A stretch of 5,952 nt of DNA from an uncultured Eubacterium sp. Its GTDB lineage: Bacteria; Bacillota_A; Clostridia; Lachnospirales; Lachnospiraceae. Below are positions 1 through 5,315 of the stretch, piece after piece. The DNA lies in contig CAQBGY010000217.1 in the NCBI GenBank assembly GCA_948759685.1, forward strand, positions 1 to 5,952, written 5' to 3'. The translations under genes and the position numbers were made by a program. Below the pieces are notes generated by a model. The model saw nothing but the letters and a program-made list of their open reading frames with translations, made no database searches and had not been told where the DNA came from. Each line of letters begins with the position of its first letter. The first letter of the stretch is position 1.

Positions 1-2
1 AG

Positions 3-86
3 GGCAACTCTGGGGATGCCTGCAAACAGCAGAGCTATCCAGTCGGGAGCGGCTCAATATACGGCTACGGATGCCCAAACTATTAG
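3..86 (+). CDS. 3' end of an unidentified gene (partial)
   Basis: This frame is open from the window edge for 27 codons to a TAG at 84-86 and reads into a glycine-, serine- and tyrosine-rich tail ending YGYGCPNY, with two cysteines. That composition resembles the C-terminus of a secreted or surface protein more than chance translation. Another frame is also open here, so the assignment is not certain. I do not recognise the family, and too little is present to name a function. The gene converges on the XRE regulator on the other strand, and its stop lies inside a small imperfect hairpin (GCCCAA at 73-78 with TTGGGC at 87-92). Confidence 0.35.
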   Translation, partial: GNSGDACKQQSYPVGSGSIYGYGCPNY

Positions 87-95
87 TTGGGCGGA

Positions 96-134
96 GCAAA
101 AGGAAACCAGAGGTCAATCCTCTGGCTCTTTTGC
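96..134 (-). terminator. Intrinsic terminator-like inverted repeat, possibly bidirectional
   Basis: CCAGAGG (107-113) and CCTCTGG (119-125) form a perfect 7-bp stem around a 5-base loop that contains the XRE gene's stop codon. An outer pair, GCAAAAG (96-102) with CTTTTGC (128-134), extends the structure with internal mismatches. Read on the minus strand, the inner stem is followed by TTTCCTTTTG, a usable U-rich tract for ending the XRE transcript. Read on the plus strand, the tract is CTCTTTTGC, weaker but possibly enough to end the gene whose tail lies at 3-86. This fits the convergent gene arrangement. Confidence 0.6.
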
Positions 135-473
135 TTTACATAGCCCGTTTACAGTTGCTTCGACAACAGACAGTTCTTTGTCATCCAGTCGGTCAAGCAT
201 AGCATCCAAACGTCTTCGGATAGAACTTTTCTTTGCTTTTTCCTCAGTATGTATATGTTCGTCAACTGATACATCAAACATTGTGATAAGTTGAAGAAAT
301 AGCTCTATGCTTGGATACTGCCCCTCATTTTCAACAGCTTGAAGATGTCTGGGATTATAATCAATAATCTCCGCAAACTGTTCTCTGGTCACGCCTTGAG
401 CTTTACGGGCTTTTTTGATTGCCAGTCCTAACGGTCTGAAATCAAAGTCAAAATCGTTGTTTCTTTTGTCCAT
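114..473 (-). CDS. XRE-family helix-turn-helix regulator, Tn916 Orf9-like
   Basis: A 119-residue cytoplasmic DNA-binding protein. Residues about 15-73 form a Cro/CI-type helix-turn-helix domain: LGLAIKKARKAQGVTREQFA, then the turn and recognition region around NPRHLQAVENEGQYPS, ending in the typical VSVDEHI. The C-terminal part (about 80-119) is a charged helical tail with DKELSVVEA. From memory, the layout and several stretches (LGLAIK.AR..QG.TREQ, VSVDE, DKELS) match Orf9 of Tn916, a presumed repressor that is also transcribed divergently from element genes. The ATG at 471-473 has an AGGTGG ribosome site (481-486) seven bases upstream. The gene is divergent from the two-component genes and probably acts on the intergenic region 474-684. 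Fold confident; target inferred. Confidence 0.9.
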   Translation of the reverse strand: MDKRNNDFDFDFRPLGLAIKKARKAQGVTREQFAEIIDYNPRHLQAVENEGQYPSIELFLQLITMFDVSVDEHIHTEEKAKKSSIRRRLDAMLDRLDDKELSVVEATVNGLCKAKEPED

Positions 474-511
474 GCGTTCACCACCTGTACTCTGAAAACT
501 TTTACCCTTAT

Positions 512-540
512 ATTTTACAGAGGTGTGGTATCCTACTAAA
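512..540 (-). promoter_or_regulatory. Candidate promoter for the XRE gene
   Basis: On the minus strand a TAAAAT -10 (plus-strand 512-517) sits 17 bases from a weak TTTAGT -35 (535-540). The spacing is good but only three bases of the -35 match consensus. One copy of the ATCCTA direct repeat (525-535) lies inside the spacer, which would suit autoregulation by a bound protein. Confidence 0.35.
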
Positions 541-557
541 CGATGTGAAATCCTATT
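522..557. repeat. Direct repeats TGTGnnATCCTA, 20 bp apart, possible operator
   Basis: GTGGTATCCTA (525-535) and GTGAAATCCTA (545-555) agree at 9 of 11 positions. The wider windows 522-537 and 542-557 agree at 12 of 16. The copies start exactly 20 bp apart, about two helical turns, so a protein could contact both from one face of the DNA. They lie between the candidate divergent promoters: the first copy inside the presumed XRE promoter, the second ten bases before the -35 of the response-regulator promoter. The binding protein could be the XRE regulator or the response regulator; the sequence does not decide. Confidence 0.5.
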
Positions 558-564
558 TGCATAA

Positions 565-593
565 TTGTTGCTATTTATATAAGCGGTTATAAT
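565..593 (+). promoter_or_regulatory. Promoter for the response regulator and kinase operon
   Basis: A perfect TATAAT -10 (588-593) lies exactly 17 bases after TTGTTG (565-570), which keeps the TTG of the -35 consensus. Transcription would start near 600 and give an untranslated leader of about 85 bases before the start codon at 685. This is the best sigma-A-type promoter in the window. Confidence 0.6.
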
Positions 594-632
594 AGATGTA
601 AATTAGCACATAAATGGATGTTCTTTCTAAAA

Positions 633-661
633 TTTCACATTCGCTCCATATTGGAGTGTTA
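633..661. promoter_or_regulatory. Operator-like element upstream of the response regulator
   Basis: The element contains CTCCATATTGGAG (644-656), a dyad with perfect 5-bp arms around TAT, followed by TGTTA. It is preceded 11 bases earlier by the related unit TTTCACATTCG (633-643). The stretch 641-661 matches 2536-2556, upstream of the ABC permease, at 17 of 21 positions. The site lies downstream of the predicted promoter, so it could repress, mark a second weaker start (TTCACA at 634-639, TGTTAA at 657-662, 17-base spacing), or act in the RNA. The shared motif suggests one regulator for both operons. Confidence 0.45.
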
Positions 662-684
662 AACTGAAAAAAGAGGTGATTTAT

Positions 685-1347
685 ATGGCGACATTACTTA
701 TTGTTGAAGATGACCGAAAAACAAATGAAGCGATTTGCGAGTATTTGAAATTAGCGGGACACAAATTAATTCCTGCGTATGACGGGGAATCTGCGCTGCA
801 ATGTTTTAGCAATAGCAGGATTGACTTAATTGTACTTGACATTATGCTTCCAAAAATATCGGGGCTTTCTGTTTTGCATGAAATCAGAGAAAAAAGTTCT
901 GTCCCGATACTTATGCTAACAGCAATAGGGGACGAATATACACAAGTTTCCAGCTTTGACGGACAGGCAGATGACTATATCGTAAAACCCTTTTCCATGA
1001 TTTTGTTAGGGCGGCGCATTACTGCACTTTTAAGAAGAAGCGGAAAGGGGATTTTACCAGATACAATCGAATTTGGAAATGTAATTGTAGATTTTTTAGG
1101 TTATACAGCAAAAGATGACAATGGAAAAATCGACGTTACTCCAAAAGAGATTGACTTGCTGAAATTGTTTGTGGAGCATAAAGGACTGGTTCTGACCCGT
1201 TCTCAGATACTTGACGATTTATGGGGCGACAGCCATCCTATTATTGACAGGACAGTAGATACTTATATAAAAAACCTGCGAAAAAAACTGCATCTTGACT
1301 GCATTGTTACTGTAAAAGGAATTGGATATAAATATGAGGTGGACTAA
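685..1347 (+). CDS. OmpR/PhoB-family two-component response regulator
   Basis: A 220-residue cytoplasmic transcription regulator that should take phosphate from the kinase encoded next to it. The receiver domain is at residues about 2-117: acidic pair D9/D10, phosphoacceptor D52 in LIVLDIMLP, T79 and K101 in the VKPF motif. The winged-helix output domain is at about 124-220, with TPKEIDLLKLF, the recognition region RTVDTYIKNLRKKL and the final VKGIGYKYE wing. All key residues are present. An in-frame GTG at 676 is part of the ribosome site AGAGGTG (672-678), so the ATG at 685, six bases further on, is the better start. The closest kinds are VanR, VncR and BceR regulators. It probably controls the ABC operon downstream through the repeats at 2517-2556. 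Confidence 0.95.
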   Translation: MATLLIVEDDRKTNEAICEYLKLAGHKLIPAYDGESALQCFSNSRIDLIVLDIMLPKISGLSVLHEIREKSSVPILMLTAIGDEYTQVSSFDGQADDYIVKPFSMILLGRRITALLRRSGKGILPDTIEFGNVIVDFLGYTAKDDNGKIDVTPKEIDLLKLFVEHKGLVLTRSQILDDLWGDSHPIIDRTVDTYIKNLRKKLHLDCIVTVKGIGYKYEVD

Positions 1348-1348
1348 T

Positions 1349-2470
1349 ATGGCACGAATAAAAATATTTCCTAAAACATTTTTATATACATTGAGCGTCT
1401 TGATATTTATTGTAATAACTGCACATGGCATCATGTATGTTCTTGCCCCGCAAATATCTTTAGGGCTTGTTGGCGAGAAAGGAATGGAACTGGACGGATT
1501 TTTCGTCAGTACGGACGTAGATGCCTCACAGTTTGTAACATTTACGATAAAACGTGCCCTGCCTGTTTCTGTTTCCTGTTGTATCGTGATTGCCATTGTC
1601 TGTGCTGCACTTTTTTCCAGAAGCATAACACGAAATATTTGTCATTTATCAGAAACAGCGCAGCGCATGACAAAAATGGATAAATCTGCGATATGTTCTG
1701 TAACTTCGGGAGATGAAATTGAAGATTTGGCAGAGAATATCAATAGCCTTTATAGGAATTTGCTGAAGGCAATCCATAATCTTGAATTAGAAAAAAAGTA
1801 TGTGCAGGAAAGCGAGAAATTGAAAATAGATTTTTTACGTGCGGCTTCCCACGAATTAAAAACGCCTGTTACTGCTTTAAACGCCACTCTTGAAAATATG
1901 ATACTTGGAGTAGGAAAATATCAAGACTATGACGTATATCTGCCAGAGTGCAAAGAAATAACAGAACAGCTTTCCGAGATGATACATGAAATTTTAGAAA
2001 CATCCAAAATGAATATTACAAATGAAGAAAAACCGACCGAAATAAATTTGCCAGAACTGCTCACAAACCTTTGTGAGCCATATAAACTGATTGCCGCTGC
2101 AAACGAGATAAATTTTTCTGTCTGCCTGCCACAACATTTTACAGTCAGTATACCCATTTCCTTATTTGAAAAGGCAGTTTCTAATATTCTTGCAAATGCA
2201 GTTGCATATACAGAAAGCGGGAAGCTGATTTCTGTTTCTATGGATGGCAGAAATCTTGTTGTTGAAAATGAATGTGTCCCTGTTCGTCAATCCGAAATCC
2301 CCCGGTTGTTTGAGCCATTTTACCGTCTTGATTATGCAAGAAGCAGAGAGCAAGGAGGAAATGGCTTAGGCTTGTATATTGTGGACACTATTTTTTCTGC
2401 ACTTTCTATTCCATATACATTTCAAGCGAAAGACAATCCGCAAAGAATGTGTTTTACTATATATTTATGA
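1349..2470 (+). CDS. Membrane sensor histidine kinase, VanS/VncS-like
   Basis: A 373-residue kinase. Membrane segments lie at about 13-34 and 72-91, with a short outer loop of roughly 37 residues. A HAMP-like linker (about 90-142) and coiled region follow. The phosphoacceptor H168 is in ASHELKTP. The ATP-binding domain has the N box around NILANA (279-284), an F box FEPFYRLD (321-328) and the G2 box GGNGLGLYIV (336-345). The G1 box is degenerate: NEC stands where a glycine-containing motif is usual. The ATG at 1349 follows GAGGTGG (1336-1342) by six bases and begins one base after the regulator's stop, so the two are translated together. The upstream in-frame TTG (1322) and ATG (1334) overlap the regulator and lack such a site. 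The short loop suggests sensing at the membrane or through the partner transporter rather than by a large outer domain. Confidence 0.93.
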   Translation: MARIKIFPKTFLYTLSVLIFIVITAHGIMYVLAPQISLGLVGEKGMELDGFFVSTDVDASQFVTFTIKRALPVSVSCCIVIAIVCAALFSRSITRNICHLSETAQRMTKMDKSAICSVTSGDEIEDLAENINSLYRNLLKAIHNLELEKKYVQESEKLKIDFLRAASHELKTPVTALNATLENMILGVGKYQDYDVYLPECKEITEQLSEMIHEILETSKMNITNEEKPTEINLPELLTNLCEPYKLIAAANEINFSVCLPQHFTVSIPISLFEKAVSNILANAVAYTESGKLISVSMDGRNLVVENECVPVRQSEIPRLFEPFYRLDYARSREQGGNGLGLYIVDTIFSALSIPYTFQAKDNPQRMCFTIYL

Positions 2471-2472
2471 TG

Positions 2473-2505
2473 AAAAACCCTCCGATGTTTCGGAGGATTT
2501 TTTTC
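2473..2505 (+). terminator. Intrinsic terminator after the kinase gene
   Basis: CCTCCGA (2479-2485) and TCGGAGG (2490-2496) form a perfect 7-bp GC-rich stem with a TGTT loop, followed by seven T residues (2498-2504) and preceded by five A residues. It begins three bases after the kinase stop. It separates the regulator-kinase operon from the transporter operon, which therefore needs its own promoter. Confidence 0.92.
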
Positions 2506-2516
2506 TTCCGTTTATT

Positions 2517-2565
2517 TTTCACAGATATTCCATATACGTTCCATATAGGAATGTTATTTTAATAT
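2517..2565 (+). promoter_or_regulatory. Regulated promoter region of the ABC operon with 11-bp repeats
   Basis: Three 11-bp units follow one another: TTTCACAGATA (2517-2527), TTCCATATACG (2528-2538) and TTCCATATAGG (2539-2549). The last two share an exact nine-base core. The third unit also forms the imperfect dyad TTCCATATAGGAA (2539-2551). A plausible -10, TAATAT (2560-2565), has no good -35: the place is taken by the last repeat, the pattern expected of an activator-dependent promoter. OmpR/PhoB-family regulators commonly bind direct repeats at 10-11 bp spacing, and the neighbouring regulator is of that family. The same motif lies at 633-661. Confidence 0.6.
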
Positions 2566-2598
2566 TGTGTTCAAAAAATAAAAAACGGAGGTATCAAT

Positions 2599-4032
2599 AT
2601 GAATTTTTTAAAACGGGCAATGTTATATGTTACTCGAAAAAAAGGGAAAAGCATAGTGCTTTTTTGTATATTGCTTATTATGGCAACCTTTGTCTTGTCG
2701 GGATTGTCTATCGGGAAAGCTACAAAACAAGCACAGCAAAATCTGCGTCAAAGCCTTGGCGGTTCTTTTCATGTCTGGACGGACTACACAGATAATAACC
2801 CCTATCTGCATAAAGAATCGGACGAGGATGAAAGTGGAGGGACTGGATATATCATGTATTCCACAGAGCAGTTATCCTCTGATATGGTGAAAAATATCCG
2901 TGATATAGCAGGAGTGAAATATTGCGATGCATTTGATGAAACATTACTGGATTTTGAACAGTTGTCTTTTTTCAAGGGGACAATTCCTTTGGAGGAAGAA
3001 TTAGGGAATAGCACGACTACGGTAAGTCTATGGCGTTCCGAAGAACACAATTTGTTTACAAATGGTGTTGTCAAACTAACGGAAGGCAGGCATATTACAG
3101 AAAAAGATACGGGGAAAGCAATTATTTGTAAAGATTTGGCTGATAAAAATGGCTTAGGGATAGGCGATATGCTGAAAACGAGGTCTATGGATGGGCGCAG
3201 CATGACACTGGAAATCGTTGGATTGTTTACAGCAATGGAAACAGAAAAAATCGGCAAGAATATAGAGGGCTATAATAAAATACAGAATCGGGTGTTTATA
3301 GATATAGCGTCGGCAATTCTTATCGAGAACACCCCTGCAGTTCAGGGATTTTCAGAAGTTTCAATTACCATAAACGACCCAGAAGAAATGGATGAAATTA
3401 TCGAAAAAGTGAAAAAGACGCCTGGATTTAAAGAGGATGGATTTACGATTGATACGGACAATGAAACTTATGAAAATACGGCTTCCTCTCTGGAAAGTAT
3501 GGATAAACTGGTGATAGGTCTGCTGATTGCGGCTATCCTTGTCAGCGTTGTAATCTTATCGCTTATTCTTACTCTATGGGGAAAATCACGTGTCCGTGAA
3601 ACAGGTGTGTTCCTCTCGCTTGGCATAAAAAAGACAGACATTATAGGGCAATATCTGACAGAAGTATTGCTGATTGCAATCGTTGCTTTTGGGATTTCCT
3701 TTTTTACAAGTAATATGGTTTCAAACCGTATCGCCGATGTGCTTTTACAGCAGGATATACAGAATAAAATAGAAGAACCGAATGACGTGCAGCAAGATGA
3801 CATTGCGATAGAATCGTTTGAAAGTACAGCATTAGGAGGTGTAGACAATATAGAATTGAGCGGTGCAGAAAATACAGATTATTTGGAAACGGATATTGAA
3901 GTTTCTGTAAGCATAGAAAATTTATTACAGTTATATCTTGTTGGATTTGTAATTATCATTGTATCTGTTATGATATCGTCTATTGCGGTCATGCGTTTGA
4001 AGCCGCGTGAAATTTTATCCCGCATGAGTTAG
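2599..4032 (+). CDS. ABC transporter permease, MacB/FtsX type
   Basis: A 477-residue membrane protein with the four-helix MacB-type plan. TM1 is at about 18-38, followed by a large extracytoplasmic domain (about 40-302), TM2 (304-327), a cytoplasmic loop containing ESLGIKK-type coupling sequence (RETGVFLSLGIKK, 334-345), TM3 (354-374), an outer loop (375-442) and TM4 (443-465). The ATG at 2599 follows GGAGG (2587-2591) by seven bases. The ATPase gene follows after 12 bases. Such pairs usually work as permease and ATPase dimers that move peptides, lipoproteins or toxins across or out of the membrane; Vex1/Vex3 of pneumococcus are similar in plan. The TM3-TM4 loop is long for this family and residues 391-440 carry 15 acidic and no lysine or arginine residues. 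The substrate cannot be told from sequence; a cationic peptide is my guess. Confidence 0.9.
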   Translation: MNFLKRAMLYVTRKKGKSIVLFCILLIMATFVLSGLSIGKATKQAQQNLRQSLGGSFHVWTDYTDNNPYLHKESDEDESGGTGYIMYSTEQLSSDMVKNIRDIAGVKYCDAFDETLLDFEQLSFFKGTIPLEEELGNSTTTVSLWRSEEHNLFTNGVVKLTEGRHITEKDTGKAIICKDLADKNGLGIGDMLKTRSMDGRSMTLEIVGLFTAMETEKIGKNIEGYNKIQNRVFIDIASAILIENTPAVQGFSEVSITINDPEEMDEIIEKVKKTPGFKEDGFTIDTDNETYENTASSLESMDKLVIGLLIAAILVSVVILSLILTLWGKSRVRETGVFLSLGIKKTDIIGQYLTEVLLIAIVAFGISFFTSNMVSNRIADVLLQQDIQNKIEEPNDVQQDDIAIESFESTALGGVDNIELSGAENTDYLETDIEVSVSIENLLQLYLVGFVIIIVSVMISSIAVMRLKPREILSRMS

Positions 4033-4044
4033 GAGGAGAAAAAG

Positions 4045-4674
4045 ATGACAACGCTAATATGTGAAAACGTAACATATCAATATGAAAAAGGCTCAAAGGT
4101 CTTAGAACATATAACAACTCAATTTGAAACAGGAAAAATGTATGCGATACTTGGCGCATCTGGTTCTGGGAAAACGACCCTGTTATCATTGATAGGCGGT
4201 CTTGATATTCCACAGGAAGGAAAAATTATGTTTCATGACAGGGATATATCGGAGCAGGGACTTGAATACCATAGGCGCAATCATGTTTCTGTCATATTCC
4301 AGAATTACAATCTTATTGATTATATGACGCCGATTGAAAACGTAAAATTGACTGCAAAACAGGACGCCCTGCCAATATTAAAGCAGCTTGGATTGACGGA
4401 GGATGAAGCAAAACGAAATGTAATGAAACTGTCGGGAGGACAGCAGCAGCGTGTGGCAATCGCCCGTACACTGGTATCGAATGCCCCTGTTATTTTAGCG
4501 GATGAACCAACGGGAAATTTAGACAAAGATACTGCCGCAGAAATTACGGGGATTTTGAAAAATTGCGCCCATCAGATGAATAAATGCGTAATTATTGTTA
4601 CCCACTCCAACGACCTTGTAAAACAAGCGGATACCGTTTTTCAGTTAAAAAAAGGCAGGTTGCTTCAAATATGA
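4045..4674 (+). CDS. ABC transporter ATP-binding protein, MacB/LolD class
   Basis: A 209-residue ATPase that powers the permease encoded 12 bases upstream. All motifs are intact: aromatic A-loop tyrosine near residue 11, Walker A GASGSGKTT (37-45), Q-loop Q86 in FQNYNLI, signature LSGGQQQR (129-136), Walker B VILADEP (149-155, with D153 and catalytic E154), D-loop GNLD (157-160) and switch H187 in VTHSND. The protein is slightly shorter than the usual 220-240 residues and ends soon after the last core strand, without an added C-terminal domain. The ATG at 4045 is preceded by AGGAGGAG (4031-4038), which overlaps the permease stop, so the two are translated in series. The stop TGA overlaps the ATG of the next gene. 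Confidence 0.96.
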   Translation: MTTLICENVTYQYEKGSKVLEHITTQFETGKMYAILGASGSGKTTLLSLIGGLDIPQEGKIMFHDRDISEQGLEYHRRNHVSVIFQNYNLIDYMTPIENVKLTAKQDALPILKQLGLTEDEAKRNVMKLSGGQQQRVAIARTLVSNAPVILADEPTGNLDKDTAAEITGILKNCAHQMNKCVIIVTHSNDLVKQADTVFQLKKGRLLQI

Positions 4675-4841
4675 AATACGAGTGGATATATTGTCCGATT
4701 TGCAAAAAAAAGACGCATAACAAATTTAGGGAAGATACTGTTTTGAAAAACTATCCGCTTTATTGTCCAAAATGTAAACGGGAAACGATAATTAACGCAA
4801 AAAATATGCAAGTATTTATCATCACAGAGCCAGACACATAG
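4671..4841 (+). CDS. Cysteine-rich KTR-domain protein, Tn916 Orf6-like
   Basis: A 56-residue protein beginning MKYEWIYCPIC, with a second knuckle YCPKCKRET at about 31-39. The two CPxC pairs are spaced as in a zinc ribbon, and a basic KKKTHNKF stretch lies between them. This is the layout of the Cys-rich KTR family, which in Tn916 includes Orf6, encoded just after tet(M). Its function is not known; zinc and nucleic acid binding are plausible from the fold. The ATG overlaps the ATPase stop (ATGA, 4671-4674), so translation is probably coupled; only a weak AGGCAGG site (4653-4659) lies upstream. A longer reading from 4584 would overlap the ATPase core and is unlikely. A terminator hairpin begins at its stop codon. 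Confidence 0.82.
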   Translation: MKYEWIYCPICKKKTHNKFREDTVLKNYPLYCPKCKRETIINAKNMQVFIITEPDT

Positions 4842-4904
4842 ATGCAGAGCCGATGAATGTGTGGAATGAATGAAACCACAGTTTATCGGCTCTGCATTTT
4901 ACTT
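4839..4904 (+). terminator. Terminator hairpin of the ABC-KTR operon
   Basis: A perfect 13-bp inverted repeat, ATGCAGAGCCGAT (4842-4854) with ATCGGCTCTGCAT (4885-4897), extended inward by wobble and A-T pairs. The 30-base interior can form its own small stem, TGTGG (4860-4864) with CCACA (4876-4880). The hairpin starts at the KTR stop and is followed by TTT and an AT-rich tract. The U tract is short, but the stem is very stable. The right arm can also pair with 4909-4917. Confidence 0.7.
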
Positions 4905-4919
4905 AATTAAATGCAGATA

Positions 4920-4956
4920 CGTCCACCAAATAAAAAAAACGGCGATTTGGTGGGCG
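4920..4956 (+). repeat. 12-bp stem-loop without U tract
   Basis: CCACCAAAT (4923-4931) and ATTTGGTGG (4945-4953) are perfect complements. Three more outer pairs, one of them G-T, bring the stem to 12 bp. The 13-base loop begins with eight A residues. No T run follows, so it is not a classic terminator; a structural, processing or protein-binding role is possible. Confidence 0.5.
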
Positions 4957-4987
4957 GTATTGCTATGCCCGAAAGACTTAACAAGCA

Positions 4988-5024
4988 CTCTCCAAACCTG
5001 TTTCAAGTTTGGAGGGATTTTTAT
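4988..5024 (+). terminator. Intrinsic terminator in the leader region
   Basis: CTCCAAAC (4990-4997) and GTTTGGAG (5007-5014) make a perfect 8-bp stem, extended by a T-G and a C-G pair, with a 9-base loop. Five T residues follow at 5018-5022. It stands 300 bases before the sigma-like gene and does not directly close any recognised gene, so it is more likely an attenuator or the end of a small transcript. Confidence 0.75.
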
Positions 5025-5166
5025 TGCCTGCAAATAGCAAATTCTATTTACATATATCATATCGGGGATGGGTGGACAGCCTGTTAAAAAAATCCTTGTC
5101 AGTGCAAGGGGGCTTTCTATCCAAGAAGTAGAAGTCAAATCTCTACATATAAGAACCAATATATCT

Positions 5167-5217
5167 AAAAACCGTAAAGGCACGACAGCCCTTGCGGTTT
5201 TTCTTTTGTCGTTTTTT
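5167..5217 (+). terminator. Intrinsic terminator/attenuator before the sigma-like gene
   Basis: AAAAACCG (5167-5174) pairs with CGGTTTTT (5195-5202). The stem continues inward through TAA/TTG and, after one mismatch, GG/CC. The right arm's own T run is followed by CTTTTG and a six-T run (5211-5216). It lies 100 to 150 bases before the start codon, as expected of an attenuator. Bases 5185-5197 of its loop and right arm can instead pair with 5229-5240. Confidence 0.7.
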
Positions 5218-5240
5218 GTCGGAATACGCCGCAGGGCTGT
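5185..5240 (+). repeat. Alternative hairpin competing with the leader terminator
   Basis: ACAGCCCT (5185-5192) and GCGG (5194-5197), separated by one bulged T, pair with CCGCAGGGCTGT (5229-5240) for 12 bp in total. Because 5195-5197 also belong to the terminator stem at 5167-5202, the two structures exclude each other. Read on the minus strand, this hairpin would form first and the terminator-like stem second, the classical antiterminator order, though no minus-strand gene is known here. Confidence 0.55.
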
Positions 5241-5266
5241 TTCTAGCGTGGGATGCCGTTCTCCGC

Positions 5267-5306
5267 CTTTCAATCTGGATTATCCAAAAAAAATTCAGAT
5301 TGGAGG
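5267..5306 (+). promoter_or_regulatory. Stem hiding the ribosome site of the sigma-like gene
   Basis: Bases 5267-5281 can pair without interruption with 5292-5306, giving 15 bp including three G-U pairs, around a 10-base A-rich loop. The core CAATCTG (5271-5277) with CAGATTG (5296-5302) is perfect. The 3' arm ends in GGAGG (5302-5306), the ribosome site of the gene starting at 5316. When folded, the site would be blocked, so translation would need opening of the stem by a ribosome, protein or alternative pairing. Confidence 0.55.
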
Positions 5307-5315
5307 TAACGGATT

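Larger units (their letters stand above)
4842..5315 (+). other. Hairpin-rich non-coding leader region before the sigma-like gene
   Basis: These 474 bases hold no gene I can support. They contain, in order, the KTR terminator, a 12-bp stem (4920-4956), an intrinsic terminator (4988-5024), a small stem CCTTG/CAAGG (5094-5098, 5105-5109), a second intrinsic terminator (5167-5217) with an alternative downstream partner (5229-5240), and a stem covering the ribosome site of the sigma-like gene (5267-5306). A 40-codon frame at 4965-5087 runs through the first leader terminator and could be a leader peptide, with only a weak ribosome site. I see no convincing promoter. The density of structure suggests control of the next gene by attenuation and translation block, as known for the leader of Tn916 tet(M). 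Confidence 0.5.

Noticed and set aside
17..31. TGCCTGCAAACAGCA, nearly repeated (14 of 15) at 5025-5039, bracketing the cargo; possible insertion-site repeat
   Set aside because: A one-mismatch 15-base match is expected about once by chance in a window of this size, and the flanks do not match.
676..684. GTG start for the response regulator at 676
   Set aside because: The GTG is part of the AGAGGTG ribosome site that serves the ATG at 685, and starting there would leave no site upstream.
1219..1626. A 135-codon minus-strand frame opposite the regulator-kinase junction
   Set aside because: It is fully antisense to two well-supported genes and has no recognisable domain.
2379..2795. A 138-codon plus-strand frame across the kinase end, terminator and permease start
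   Set aside because: It runs through a strong terminator and overlaps two real genes out of frame.
4899..5273. A 124-codon minus-strand frame over the leader region
   Set aside because: It lies across the inverted repeats, has no ribosome site that I can see, and shows no recognisable domain.
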